In this document: piece by piece, positions 33,169-42,624 of the stretch
How positions within the stretch are numbered: position 1 is the first letter of the stretch
How the letters are laid out: every line of letters starts with the position of its first letter
Source of the DNA: Thiobacillus denitrificans
Lineage (GTDB): Bacteria > Pseudomonadota > Gammaproteobacteria > Burkholderiales > Thiobacillaceae
Length of the DNA stretch: 64,000 bases
Direction of reading: 5' to 3'
Assembly: GCA_020723405.1 (NCBI GenBank)
Contig: DYIY01000005.1
Location: 62,001-126,000 of the forward strand
Notes under the pieces: generated by a model
Told to the model about the DNA's origin: nothing
Database searches by the model: none
Seen by the model: only the letters and a program-made list of their open reading frames with translations
Program-made: the position numbers and the translations under genes

Positions 33169-33600
33169 ATGCCCCAATCCAGGCGCGAGCAGATCGTGCG
33201 TGAAGTGATGGTGCGTTGTCAGGCGGCGGTAGCACCCGTCGCCGTGCTGCGCCAGCCGACTGCTGCCATTCCTCGCGAGCAGGCGCCGGCACTCGTCGTG
33301 TTTATCGAATCCGATGCCCCGGTCAAGCGCATCAATGAACTCATGGAGCGCGAGCTCGTCTTGCGCATCATCGGACATGCCCGCGATCCGACCGATGGTT
33401 ACGCCATCGCCGACGATCTGCTTTGCCGCGCACATTTGGCGTTGCTGCTGGACGCCACCCTCGGCAGCCTGGCTCTGAGTGTCGCCGAGATGGACGCCGG
33501 CTATCAGGCGGAAGACGCCGACGTCGAGGCTATCGCCATCCCGGCCATTTACCGCATCACCTACCGCACTCTCATTTCCGACATCTCTCAAGGAGGCTGA
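33169..33600 (+). CDS. Tail completion / terminator-type protein
   Basis: A 143-aa protein from ATG 33169 after GGAGTCCCT. It contains IREQIV-like helices (QSRREQIVREVMVRC), an ALVVFIESDAPVK strand and a C-terminal AIPAIYRITYRTLISD. This resembles minor tail proteins of the gpU/gpZ group that cap the tail tube. The assignment rests mainly on size and position before the tube gene. Confidence 0.6.
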   Translation: MPQSRREQIVREVMVRCQAAVAPVAVLRQPTAAIPREQAPALVVFIESDAPVKRINELMERELVLRIIGHARDPTDGYAIADDLLCRAHLALLLDATLGSLALSVAEMDAGYQAEDADVEAIAIPAIYRITYRTLISDISQGG

Positions 33601-33601
33601 C

Positions 33602-33799
33602 ATGCCCAAGCTGAAACTCAAGGTCACCCACACCCATGCTGGGGTGGCCTATCCCGCCGGCCACGTCATCGACGTAGACGAACACACCGCCCGCTGGTTG
33701 ACCGACCACCAGATCGGCGAACCGGCCATCCATCGCCACGAGCCTGCACCGGAGGCACCCGATGCCTCGGTGAAGACCGCCAAGACCTTCAAGGAGTAA
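33602..33799 (+). CDS. Small tail-module protein
   Basis: A 65-aa protein one base after the previous stop, with AAGGAGGC upstream. The sequence PKLKLKVTHTHAGVAYPAGH and HTARWLTDHQIGEP is typical of small phage proteins between tail completion and tube genes. Function unknown. Confidence 0.65.
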   Translation: MPKLKLKVTHTHAGVAYPAGHVIDVDEHTARWLTDHQIGEPAIHRHEPAPEAPDASVKTAKTFKE

Positions 33800-33805
33800 C
33801 CCATC

Positions 33806-34561
33806 ATGTCCTATTACGCTTCGTTCCAAGGCCGGGTCTATCTCGGCGAACGCAACACCAATGGCGAGCCGATCAACGTCCGTTCGCCCGGCAACGTCGC
33901 CGATCTGTCGCTCTCGCTCAAGACCGACGTCATCGAGCACTACGAGAGCCAGACTGGCCAGCGCGCGGTCGACCTGCGCCTGGTCAAGCAGAAATCCGCC
34001 ACGGTCGCGCTCACCATCGAGGAGTTCACCAAGGAGAACCTGTCGCTCGCACTCTATGGCAGCCATGTCACCGATGCCGGCGGCAGCGTCACAGACGAGC
34101 CGGTCGGCGGGGCGGCACCCGTGATCGGCGACCGCTACTTCCTCGCGCACCCGAAGGTGTCGGCCCTGACCGTGGTGGATTCCGCCGGCACGCCGGCGAC
34201 CCTGACGGCAGGCACGCACTACACGGCTGATGAGGACTTCGGTGCCATCCAGTTTCTGGACGTCACCGGCCTCACCGCCCCGTTCAAGGCGAGCTACACC
34301 TTCGGTGCAGTGACCGAGATCGGCATCTTCACGCAGCCGCTGCCGGAGCGCTTCCTGCGCCTCGAAGGGGTGAACACCGCCGCCGGTAACGCCAAGGTAC
34401 TGATCGAACTCTACCGCGTGGCGTTCGACCCGTTGAAGAAGTTCGACATCATTTCGAACGACCTCAACAAGTTCGAATTGGAAGGCTCGCTGCTGGCGGA
34501 TTCGACGAAACCCTACGACGCGGTGCTGGGCCAGTTCGGCCGCATCGTCCAGCTCGGGTGA
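33806..34561 (+). CDS. Major tail tube protein
   Basis: A 251-aa protein after AAGGAGTAACCCATC. The beta-rich sequence (YASFQGRVYLGERN, TDVIEHYESQTGQR, TVALTIEEFTKENLSLALYG, RFLRLEGVNTA, FELEGSLLAD) and the location before the G/GT pair fit the tube subunit of a non-contractile tail. Confidence 0.85.
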   Translation: MSYYASFQGRVYLGERNTNGEPINVRSPGNVADLSLSLKTDVIEHYESQTGQRAVDLRLVKQKSATVALTIEEFTKENLSLALYGSHVTDAGGSVTDEPVGGAAPVIGDRYFLAHPKVSALTVVDSAGTPATLTAGTHYTADEDFGAIQFLDVTGLTAPFKASYTFGAVTEIGIFTQPLPERFLRLEGVNTAAGNAKVLIELYRVAFDPLKKFDIISNDLNKFELEGSLLADSTKPYDAVLGQFGRIVQLG

Positions 34562-34566
34562 TCGCC

Positions 34567-34989
34567 ATGACCGAGAACCTCTTCGCGGCCCTGCCGCCGG
34601 TGCCTGAGTCCCTGGTCATCGGCGGCGAGACGCTCGACATCACGCCCCTCAAGGTGGGCGAATTGACGATCTTCGCCCGCACCGTCCGTCCCCTCGCCGG
34701 CAAGCTCGGCCCCGATCCCGACTGGTTGCGCCTGCTGTCCGAGGACGGCGAGGCGGTGATCCTGGCATTGGCCGTCGCCTGCCGCCGTCCACCGGAGTGG
34801 GTGTCTGGCCTGGCCCTGGACGACGCGATCCGGCTTGCCGAGGCGGTGTTCGGGGCCAACGCGGATTTTTTTATCCGCCGCGTGGTGCCGGAAATCACGC
34901 GGGTGAGCCAAACCCTCGGCACGATGATCCCTGGTCAGATGCCATCCAGCGGCTCATCCGATCCGGCCACCGTTACCCCGACGTCCTGA
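34567..34989 (+). CDS. Tail assembly chaperone, short form (gpG-like)
   Basis: A 140-aa protein from ATG 34567. It contains LDITPLKVGELTIFARTVRP and LAVACRRPPEWVSG, typical of tail assembly chaperones. The zero-frame product ends at 34989. A T7 slippery run in the right frame at 34866-34872 allows a fraction of ribosomes to move to -1 and make the longer form. Confidence 0.8.
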   Translation: MTENLFAALPPVPESLVIGGETLDITPLKVGELTIFARTVRPLAGKLGPDPDWLRLLSEDGEAVILALAVACRRPPEWVSGLALDDAIRLAEAVFGANADFFIRRVVPEITRVSQTLGTMIPGQMPSSGSSDPATVTPTS

Positions 34990-35138
34990 CCTACACGCTC
35001 GCGCAGCTGCGGGCGTTTCTCGCGGCCATCGACCGTGACGAACGTGACGATCTGGCCGCGCAGTTCGCCCTGCTGGTCACGGCGCAGCGCGGTGGCAGCG
35101 CCGAGATCAAACAACTCCAGAAAGAACTCACCCGATGA
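34567..35138 (+). CDS. Tail assembly chaperone, frameshifted long form (gpGT-like)
   Basis: About 190 aa: 102 codons in the first frame, then a -1 shift at 34872 into a frame open to 35138. The extension contains DAIQRLIRSGHRYPDVLTYT and ends in KQLQKELTR. There is no good separate start in the second frame, which supports frameshifting. In lambda, gpG and gpGT bind the tape measure and recruit tube subunits. Confidence 0.8.
34866..34902 (+). promoter_or_regulatory. Programmed -1 frameshift signal (slippery T7 and hairpin)
   Basis: Seven T residues (34866-34872) read as T TTT TTT in the zero frame. After a 5-nt spacer there is a 7-bp stem CCGCGTG (34878-34884) / CACGCGG (34896-34902) with an 11-nt loop. 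This is the standard layout for -1 frameshifting. Confidence 0.8.
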
Positions 35139-35788
35139 AACTCTCGCTCATCACCTCGGGGCTGCTCGACCCGAAGCGGCTCGACAGTTGGGTGCCGGAG
35201 AAGCGTCGGGCGATCCGAAAGGCGGTCGAGGCCGGCATGAAAACCGCCGGTAAGGAGATCGCCCAGGCGGCCCAGTCCCGGATGCAGTCGGTCTTCAAAG
35301 TGAGGAAAGCCGGATTCTTGAAGTCGATGCGCCACAAGCTCTACGCCGGCAGCCCGGAGAAATTCCCGGCGCTGCTGGTGGGCTCGCGCATCTCCTGGCT
35401 GGGCATCCACGTTCGGGGCGGCACCATCGGCGGGCGAATGCTGATCCCCTTGCTACCCGAGCACCAGCGCATCGGACGCAAGGCGTTCCGCCGCGTGGTC
35501 GATGGCCTGATGCGCGCCGGCAATGCCTTCTTCATCGAGAAGAACGGCAAGGTGATCCTGATGGCCGAGAACATCAAGGACAACACCGCCGAGCTGCGCC
35601 GCTTCAAACGGGCTGAACGGGGGCGCACAGGTGCGAAGTCCATCAAGCGCGGACAGGAAATTCCCATCGCCGTGCTGGTGCCGAGCGTGACCCTGCGCGG
35701 CCGTTTCGATCTGCCGGGCCTCGTGCGTTCGCAAATGCCCAAGCTCTCTACCGCCATCCTGCAACAACTGAACGCAAAAGGTCTGTAA
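35135..35788 (+). CDS. DUF6441 family tail-module protein
   Basis: A 217-aa basic protein whose ATG overlaps the long-form chaperone stop. It contains RKAVEAGMKTAGKEIAQAAQ, MQSVFKVRKAGFLKSMRH and PVTLRGRFDLPGL-like segments of the DUF6441 family. It lies in a constant position between G/GT and the tape measure. Possible tail completion role. Confidence 0.75.
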   Translation: MKLSLITSGLLDPKRLDSWVPEKRRAIRKAVEAGMKTAGKEIAQAAQSRMQSVFKVRKAGFLKSMRHKLYAGSPEKFPALLVGSRISWLGIHVRGGTIGGRMLIPLLPEHQRIGRKAFRRVVDGLMRAGNAFFIEKNGKVILMAENIKDNTAELRRFKRAERGRTGAKSIKRGQEIPIAVLVPSVTLRGRFDLPGLVRSQMPKLSTAILQQLNAKGL

Positions 35789-35791
35789 CCC

Positions 35792-38764
35792 GTGGCCTCT
35801 GATCGCGCCCAAATCCTCATCACTGCCATCGATCAGACCAAGGCGGCGCTTGCCTCGGTCAAGGGCAACCTGGAAGGTTTGTCGACCGCCGCGAGCAAGG
35901 TCAACGGTGTGCTGGCAGGCCTGGGAGCAGCCTTGTCGCTGGGTGCGCTGGTTGCCGCCGGCAAGGCGGCGCTCGACACCGCCGACAACCTCTCCAAGCT
36001 CTCGCAGAAAACCGGCATCTCGGTCGAGTCGCTGTCGCTGCTGAAACCCATCGCCGAGCAGTCCGGCATTTCGCTGGAGGGACTGGCCAAGGGGATGCAG
36101 AAGCTGGCGACCGCGATGGTCGAGGCGGCGGGCGGATCGAAGGAGCAGGTCGAGGCCTTCAGCCGGTTGGGCGTCTCGGTCAAAGATGCCGCCGGCCAGC
36201 TGCGCCCGACCGAGGAGGTGCTGCTCGACCTCGCCGATGCCTTTGCCGCGATGCCCGATGGGGCCGAGAAATCGGCGCTGGCCGTCAAGCTCTTCGGCAA
36301 GAGCGGTGTCGAGCTGATCCCGTTCCTCAACCAGGGGCGGGCCGGTATCGAACAGTTGAAGCAGAAGTTCAAGGAACTGGGCCTCGAGATCAGCGGCGAC
36401 ACCGCGAAGGCTGCCGAGAAATTCAACGATACGCTCGACACGGTGAAGCAGGCCCTGTCCGGCATCGCCATGAAGGTGGCCGAGGCTGCGCTGCCGGCCT
36501 TGCAGAAACTGGCCGACGCTCTGGTTGCGCTCGCATCCCACGGCGAGGAGATCATGGCCGTGCTGCGCGTGCTTGGCGAAATCGTCGTCACTGTGCTGGC
36601 CATCAAGGGTGTCGCGGCTGCGGCCAAGCTGCTCGAAGCAGTGAACGTCCTCAAGGCCGCCTTCATGCGTTTCCTGCCGGTGCTCGCCGCCGTCGCCGTC
36701 TGGGAGATGGGACGCGGCATCGTCAATATGGTGCAGGACATCCGCGAGACCAACCGCGCCATCGACGAGATGAACCGGCAGCGCCAGCAGCTGGAACAGC
36801 TGACCGTCGCGATGGAGGAACTGACCAATACCGGCACGCTCTCCGTTAAAACCCAGATGATGCTGGCGGCACAGGCGGCAGAACGACTCAAGGCTGCTCT
36901 CCCGGGCACGGCAGATGCGCTGCGCGCCATCCAGGGCGCGGCCACCCAAGCCGGCGAAGCCATCCGGCAGGCGCTCGACGCCGAAACCAAGAAGGCAGCC
37001 GAGACGGTCAAGCAACTGTCGGCCAGCTACAAGCAGGTGGCAGCCGACATCAAGGCGATCTGGGACGCTCGCGTTGCCGAGATCGAGTCGAACTACAAGC
37101 GGCAGGAAGCGGCGGCGCAGAATGCCGCGCGCTCCGAGGCGGCTGCTATCCGCGAGTCGGCCCAAGCATTGCTCTCTGCCGAGCGCGAAAAGCTCGCGGC
37201 AGTGGAAGCCGGTGCACGGCAGATGGAGTCAGCCTGGAAGGCGACCTATGGTCAAGCCGTGGCGCTCGCCCGCGCTGCCGGCCAGGACGTCCAGGCGATC
37301 GAGCGGCAGGCGGTCGAGGCGCGCATCGCCATCTACTCGCAACTGGAATCGGCCTACCGCGCTACGGTCGACCGGCTGATCGCCGAAGAGCAGCGCCATC
37401 TGCAGGCAGCCAAGGCGGCCGACGAAGCACGGCTCAACCTGCGTCTGTCGGTCGAGGATCGCATCCGCGAACTGTCCCGGAAAGGGATGGACGAGTACGC
37501 GGCCTATCAGGATCGGCTGCGCCAGATCGATGAAAAGCAGGCGCAGGCCCGCGCGGCACTCGCCGCCGGCAATTACGAGCAGGCCCGCAAGCTCGCCGAG
37601 GAAGCCATCGCCCTGGCCGAGCGTACCGCCTCGGCGGTGACCCGCCAGGTCGAGCAGAACGGCAAGACGGTGACGCAGACCGTGGTGTCGGAGGGGCAGG
37701 CAGCGGCGACCGCCATCGGTGAAATCAAGGAGGCCGCCGGCATTGCCGATGCGGCCCTGAAGGGCTTGGGCGACGCACACAAGCAGGCCGCCAGCGCTGC
37801 CGGCCAAGGGGCCGACGAAGCCAAGCGCGCCCTGGCATCGGTGTCCGACGAATTGGACAAGCTGCGGAGCCAACTGCTCGCGCAGGACAAGCTCAAGCTC
37901 GAGGTCGACATTGAGGCCGCGAAGGCCGGCATCGAGAAACTCAAGGCGCTGACCGAGGCGCAGCAGCTCGTCGCCAAGATTCAGGTCGACACCAAGGAGG
38001 CGCAAGCCTCTCTGGAGAAACTCAAGTCCGACGCGGACAACCTGCAGCTGCTCGCCAAGGTGGAAGCCGACACCAGTCAGGTCATAGCCGACATCGACCG
38101 GCTCAAGGGCACACTGGCCAGCGCCAACGTCGAGATCCCTGCGGTGGTGTCCTTCGATCAGCCCCGCCAGCACCTGGCGTCGTTCGCGCAGGATGCCAAG
38201 ACGGTGTTGTCAGCCCCCACCTCGGCCTCGCACACCGTGCAGCCTGACCTGAATCAGTACCGGGCTGCAGTGTCGGAACTGCTGCGCCCGACCTCCAGCA
38301 CCCACACGATCTACGTCACCAAGGTCTACACCAATGCCCAGGGTGGCCTGATCCAGAAGCTGGCGGAAGGTGGGCAGGCCGTGGCTGATGGATTTCGTCG
38401 AATGTCGGGGCGCATCTTCGGGCCGGGTACCGAAACCTCGGATTCGGTGCCAGCGCTGCTCTCTCACGGCGAGTTCGTCATCCGGGCTGCCAGCGTGCGC
38501 AAGTTCGGCGAGGCCTTTTTTGCTTCGCTCAACGCAGGGTTTTTGCCCGCCATGCCGCGCTTCGCCGCTGGCGGGGCGGTAGGCAATGCCGTGAGCCAGG
38601 TGGCGATGATGGCGGGTGACAACGGTACAACGGACTGGGCTCAGTTGCGTGACATTGTCGACCTTCGCTTCCACGTTGGCGGCAAACCTCACACCGTCCA
38701 GTCCTCGCGCGAGACGGCGATGCAACTTGCGCAGGCGCTGCGCGAACTCTCAAGGGGGGTGTGA
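35792..38764 (+). CDS. Tail tape measure protein
   Basis: A 990-aa protein from GTG 35792. The N-terminal third has the tape-measure pattern (LSKLSQKTGISVESL, IAEQSGISLEGLAKGMQKLA, FGKSGVELIPFLNQG). Hydrophobic stretches follow near residues 260-310, then long Ala/Gln/Glu-rich coiled-coil regions (about 330-780). The C-terminus is compact (GTETSDSVPALLSHGEFVIR). It sets tail length and exits with DNA; 990 residues imply a tail of roughly 150 nm. Confidence 0.93.
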   Translation: MASDRAQILITAIDQTKAALASVKGNLEGLSTAASKVNGVLAGLGAALSLGALVAAGKAALDTADNLSKLSQKTGISVESLSLLKPIAEQSGISLEGLAKGMQKLATAMVEAAGGSKEQVEAFSRLGVSVKDAAGQLRPTEEVLLDLADAFAAMPDGAEKSALAVKLFGKSGVELIPFLNQGRAGIEQLKQKFKELGLEISGDTAKAAEKFNDTLDTVKQALSGIAMKVAEAALPALQKLADALVALASHGEEIMAVLRVLGEIVVTVLAIKGVAAAAKLLEAVNVLKAAFMRFLPVLAAVAVWEMGRGIVNMVQDIRETNRAIDEMNRQRQQLEQLTVAMEELTNTGTLSVKTQMMLAAQAAERLKAALPGTADALRAIQGAATQAGEAIRQALDAETKKAAETVKQLSASYKQVAADIKAIWDARVAEIESNYKRQEAAAQNAARSEAAAIRESAQALLSAEREKLAAVEAGARQMESAWKATYGQAVALARAAGQDVQAIERQAVEARIAIYSQLESAYRATVDRLIAEEQRHLQAAKAADEARLNLRLSVEDRIRELSRKGMDEYAAYQDRLRQIDEKQAQARAALAAGNYEQARKLAEEAIALAERTASAVTRQVEQNGKTVTQTVVSEGQAAATAIGEIKEAAGIADAALKGLGDAHKQAASAAGQGADEAKRALASVSDELDKLRSQLLAQDKLKLEVDIEAAKAGIEKLKALTEAQQLVAKIQVDTKEAQASLEKLKSDADNLQLLAKVEADTSQVIADIDRLKGTLASANVEIPAVVSFDQPRQHLASFAQDAKTVLSAPTSASHTVQPDLNQYRAAVSELLRPTSSTHTIYVTKVYTNAQGGLIQKLAEGGQAVADGFRRMSGRIFGPGTETSDSVPALLSHGEFVIRAASVRKFGEAFFASLNAGFLPAMPRFAAGGAVGNAVSQVAMMAGDNGTTDWAQLRDIVDLRFHVGGKPHTVQSSRETAMQLAQALRELSRGV

Positions 38765-41214
38765 TGAAGGAACCGTCCCCAACCCCTCTGCCGGATGTGA
38801 CGCCGCCACCGGGTGGGCCAGTCAAGGCTAACCTCAAGCAGGCAGTGCCCGTTGAGTTCTTTGCCTGCACCTGGCAGAGCGCGCAGGACGAGGTGCGTCA
38901 GCAGCGTGACTGCGACTGGTGGATCTACGACTGGCAGAACGTGGATTTCTACTGGCTGTTCGGCAACAACTACTGGTGGATTCAGCCGCAGCCGGATCAC
39001 AGTCCGATGGCACGCCGCTACTACGATCAGGTCGTCAGCGATCTCAACAATGCTACGAGTCAGGCCTACAGCCAGTGCGAGAGTCGTCACTACGCATCGC
39101 AGTCGGAACCGGAGCCCGGCCTGCGTCTCACTGTTTCCAGCCGCCTCGACAGGGGTGCGGCGACACGCGGTAGCACCACCGAGTCCAGCGGCATCGAGGC
39201 CCGGCTGTCCGTACCATTCGCGGGCGGGACGACCCCGCCGCCACCCACGCCCTGTCCGATGCTACGGCGCGAGCTTTTCGCCAAGCCGGTCGATTTCAAC
39301 TACGTGCTGCACGGGCCGGGGGGCGGCAACTTCCGCTGGGAGTGGCGTGATCAGCAGACCGTGACGCCTGACCCTTATTTCGAGCTTTACGGTCGCACGC
39401 TGAAATTCTCCGGCAGCAGTGGCACGCAGTTCCTCGGCAGCCTGCACCTCATTATCGACCGGGTCGCCGACCTGTGGGTGCGCTTCGAGTCCCGACCAAT
39501 TCCGGTCGCCGTCGCGGATCGGGTCGATCCCGCCCAGCCGCTCTCCTATCAGGTCAGCACCGGAGGCGGCTACTTCGGTATCGCGGCGGTGATCGAAGTG
39601 CTTCACGTCGAGTCGGGCCAGATCTGGTACCAGAGCGTGCACGGATCGAACTACTCGCCCGGCCAGATGACCACCTACAGTTGGTGGCCGAGTGGATGGG
39701 AACAGATGTCGATGGACGCCAACGGCATCATCCGGCACTACAACGTGGACTGGTTTTACTGGTTCAACACCATCGATCCCGCCAGCATCGGGCTGCCGAC
39801 GACTGGCACCTACCGGATGCGCTACATCCTGCTGGCCTACGGTTACCAGACCTACAGCCGCTCGGTGAGCAGCAACGCGCTGGGCCTTTCCGGCGACACG
39901 CGGATGTCGTGGAAATCGCTCTGGCTCTCGCACATGCCGTCGCTGATCAGCTACACGCCCGGGATGACCGACGGCATCATCCCGCCGTTCGAGGTGACCT
40001 ACACGCGAAGCCCGGTGCTCTATCCGTGGCCGGCGAACGGAACTGGCATCCTGTTCGATGCCGTGTTCGACATGAAGAACATCACCACCTTCCGCTTTGT
40101 GATCAAGGTGGGCAACACCTTCGATTTCGCGGTCGGACTGGTGGTGCAAGCCTCGGGCTGGCAGGCGTGGGTGCATCTGGAGCCGGGCGAAACGAAATAC
40201 CTGGCCGGCGGCGTCTCGATTTCCGGGATGGCGAACTGGAATGCCTACCCGCTGCATCCGCAGTCGCCGTATTACGGCTGGCAGGGCAATTGGGGCAGCA
40301 GCTACATCTCGATGTACAACGGCCAGTGTTCGATTTCGTTCAGCCTGTTTCTGACGGCACCGGACAATCCGGAAACGACGCCGGCCAATATGCCAGCGAA
40401 GAAGGCTACGCAGCGCTGGTATTGGGATTTGGCGAGCTTCGGCCCGCAGTACGAACCCGAGTGGGGCGCGATCAAGAAATACGCACCTGACGGGCGCTAC
40501 GACTACGAGTACGTCCTTCAGCAATACAACCTGAATGCAGTGGCGATCACGAGCATCAACCGCTCGATCACCAAGCCCAGCTATCAGCCGCTGATCAATC
40601 CGGCGACCTACTTCATGACCGGCTACCAGACGACGATGTATGACTGGAGCAGCCCGTGGCACAAGCGCCCGTGGCCCGGTTACTCGGGGTGGGGAAGCCT
40701 CTCCGCGCCGATCATGATCAACGGCGAACGCCTCACATGGAACGGATCACAAAACGTCTGGGTGCCGGTGGAGGCGGTGTCGATTTCGCTCACCCGCACG
40801 ATGATGCAGCAGGTAGCGGCAATGCTCGGTGTCACCGAGTACGTGGTGATGGATGGAGATGACATTCGCTGGTTCGTGCCGGTCACCTACAGCCCGCCGA
40901 CCTATCCCGAGTCGTTCTCGAACGTCTTGTGGATTGACCGCTTCTACACGCGGGGCGGGGCACTGATCGACGATGCAGCGATGCGATCCGCTTTCCAGAC
41001 GGTGATTGCCAACAATGCCGCTAGTTGGTCGAACTACCGAAACATCGTCATCCATCCTTCGGTGCGTTTCGGCAGTTTCCTCGACAACGGCGGCTTCGAA
41101 GTTGGCGACTACCTGTTGGGGCCCAACGGCGACATGGTCGAGGTGGGCAGCCTCGCCGCGCTCAGTTCGGTCAGCACGCGCTTTCTCTACTACATCAAGC
41201 CCGAGTTCCGGTAG
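38764..41214 (+). CDS. Large aromatic-rich distal tail protein of unknown family
   Basis: An 816-aa protein from ATG 38764, overlapping the tape measure stop, with AAGGGGGG upstream. It is extremely rich in Trp and Tyr: 11 of the 22 residues at 51-72 are aromatic. The rest is mostly beta with no named domain. Its place directly after the tape measure suggests a tail-tip structural protein, possibly with carbohydrate-binding surfaces. I do not recognise a homologue. Confidence 0.7.
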   Translation: MKEPSPTPLPDVTPPPGGPVKANLKQAVPVEFFACTWQSAQDEVRQQRDCDWWIYDWQNVDFYWLFGNNYWWIQPQPDHSPMARRYYDQVVSDLNNATSQAYSQCESRHYASQSEPEPGLRLTVSSRLDRGAATRGSTTESSGIEARLSVPFAGGTTPPPPTPCPMLRRELFAKPVDFNYVLHGPGGGNFRWEWRDQQTVTPDPYFELYGRTLKFSGSSGTQFLGSLHLIIDRVADLWVRFESRPIPVAVADRVDPAQPLSYQVSTGGGYFGIAAVIEVLHVESGQIWYQSVHGSNYSPGQMTTYSWWPSGWEQMSMDANGIIRHYNVDWFYWFNTIDPASIGLPTTGTYRMRYILLAYGYQTYSRSVSSNALGLSGDTRMSWKSLWLSHMPSLISYTPGMTDGIIPPFEVTYTRSPVLYPWPANGTGILFDAVFDMKNITTFRFVIKVGNTFDFAVGLVVQASGWQAWVHLEPGETKYLAGGVSISGMANWNAYPLHPQSPYYGWQGNWGSSYISMYNGQCSISFSLFLTAPDNPETTPANMPAKKATQRWYWDLASFGPQYEPEWGAIKKYAPDGRYDYEYVLQQYNLNAVAITSINRSITKPSYQPLINPATYFMTGYQTTMYDWSSPWHKRPWPGYSGWGSLSAPIMINGERLTWNGSQNVWVPVEAVSISLTRTMMQQVAAMLGVTEYVVMDGDDIRWFVPVTYSPPTYPESFSNVLWIDRFYTRGGALIDDAAMRSAFQTVIANNAASWSNYRNIVIHPSVRFGSFLDNGGFEVGDYLLGPNGDMVEVGSLAALSSVSTRFLYYIKPEFR

Positions 41215-41223
41215 GAGACCAAC

Positions 41224-41604
41224 GTGATCATCTTGGACGGCATTCAATTGCCGGCGGGCCTCCTTTGGTCTGACGAATTTGCAGCAAGCCGCGTCGCACA
41301 GAGCGTGCGGCGCACCCTCGACGGGTCGGTGGTGGTGTTCTACGGCCAGTTGCAGGCCGGGCTGCCCATCACCCTGGAATCCGAATCCGACGCTGGCTGG
41401 TTCACACGCGCCCAGATCGAAGCACTGGCCTTGCGCGCGGCAAGTCCCGGTGGCGTCTACACCCTGACCCTGCGCGGTGAGTCGCGACAGGTGATGTTCC
41501 GCCATCAGGACGCGCCCGCCTTCGAGGCCCGGCCGCTGGTGTCGGTGGCCAATCCACAAGCCGGCGATTTCTATCTCGCCACCCTGAAGCTCATGACCGT
41601 TTGA
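41224..41604 (+). CDS. Small distal tail protein
   Basis: A 126-aa protein from GTG 41224, after TAGGAG. It begins IILDGIQLPAGLLWSDEFAA and has a beta-rich centre (RRTLDGSVVVFYGQLQAGLP). This resembles small distal-tail proteins of siphoviruses. No catalytic motif. Confidence 0.65.
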   Translation: MIILDGIQLPAGLLWSDEFAASRVAQSVRRTLDGSVVVFYGQLQAGLPITLESESDAGWFTRAQIEALALRAASPGGVYTLTLRGESRQVMFRHQDAPAFEARPLVSVANPQAGDFYLATLKLMTV

Positions 41605-41613
41605 GAGGAAACC

Positions 41614-42624
41614 ATGCCCATTCTCGATAATGAAATCATCTGGCGGCCTGCCGCCCTGATGTCCGACGTCACGCCCGCGCAGAACGGCGGACGGATGACC
41701 TTCTCGCAACTGGTGTCCGGGGTGAAGAACAATCTCTTCCCTGACGTGTCGCAGTCCGAGCGACTGGCCGGTGCGGTGAAATGGCGCAAGGCCTTCATCC
41801 ACGTGAACAGTGCGCAGGATACGGCGCTCCTGAACGTGCGCCTGTTCCTCGACAGCCTGACGCCTGCGGGCGACTTCGTAGTGTTCCAGTCGGGCACGCA
41901 GACCGACACCGAAGATCAGATCGCCGGTCGGCCCTACGGCATCGGCACGCTCTACGCACCCATTGTCTGTGGGGCTGTCCAGATTCAGGTGGCTTGCGAG
42001 CACAACGCCGAGTACGCCACCCTGCAACCGCTCCGGGTCGGCGACGTGGTACGCGTCTCGGATCGACCGAGCACTGGCGGTGCCGGCAACGAGGAATGGG
42101 TGACGGTCAGCGGTGTGAGCTACGGCACCGATTTCGCCACGGTGGATGTCTCACCCGCACTCGTGAACAGCTACGCCACTTCAAACACTCTGGTATCCAG
42201 CGTGCTGGAACTGCCCAGCGCGGTGGCTGGCATCACCGGGGTGTCGGTCATCAGTGGTGGTGGCAGCTTCGATTCCACCACCGTCGGCAATCTCATCGCC
42301 CACAACAAGGGAGCGGTAGAGGAGAACTGGACGCTCACCTTCACGAGCGCCACCACCTTCACGGTGTCGGGCAACACGGTTGGCACACTGGCCAGCCCGG
42401 GATCGGTCAGCGCCGACTACGCGCCGCTGAACCCGGCGACCGGAACACCGTACTTCACCATCAAGGCTATCGCTTGGGCTGGCACGTTCCAGATGAACGA
42501 CACGGTGACCTTTGCGACGCAGCCTGCCGCGATTCCGGTCTGGTATCGCCGCCAGGTGCCGGCGGGGACATTCAGCCTGGCGAACGACTTCACGTCGCTG
42601 GCTATTCACGGGGAGAGTGCGTGA
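41614..42624 (+). CDS. Distal tail protein of unknown family
   Basis: A 336-aa protein after GAGAGGAAACC. It has DNEIIWRPAALMSD at the start and regular beta-strand segments such as GAVEENWTLTFTSATTFTVSG and PVWYRRQVPAGTFSLANDF. These suggest an immunoglobulin-like or tail-surface fold. It overlaps the next gene (TGATG). Function unassigned. Confidence 0.65.
   Translation: MPILDNEIIWRPAALMSDVTPAQNGGRMTFSQLVSGVKNNLFPDVSQSERLAGAVKWRKAFIHVNSAQDTALLNVRLFLDSLTPAGDFVVFQSGTQTDTEDQIAGRPYGIGTLYAPIVCGAVQIQVACEHNAEYATLQPLRVGDVVRVSDRPSTGGAGNEEWVTVSGVSYGTDFATVDVSPALVNSYATSNTLVSSVLELPSAVAGITGVSVISGGGSFDSTTVGNLIAHNKGAVEENWTLTFTSATTFTVSGNTVGTLASPGSVSADYAPLNPATGTPYFTIKAIAWAGTFQMNDTVTFATQPAAIPVWYRRQVPAGTFSLANDFTSLAIHGESA

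Noticed and set aside
35453-37165. Long minus-strand open frame under the tape measure gene
   Set aside because: Shadow frame produced by the repetitive codon use of the tape measure gene.
39262-40662. 466-codon minus-strand open frame within the aromatic-rich tail gene
   Set aside because: Arg/His/Val-rich shadow without start signals; the plus-strand gene is coupled to the tape measure gene.
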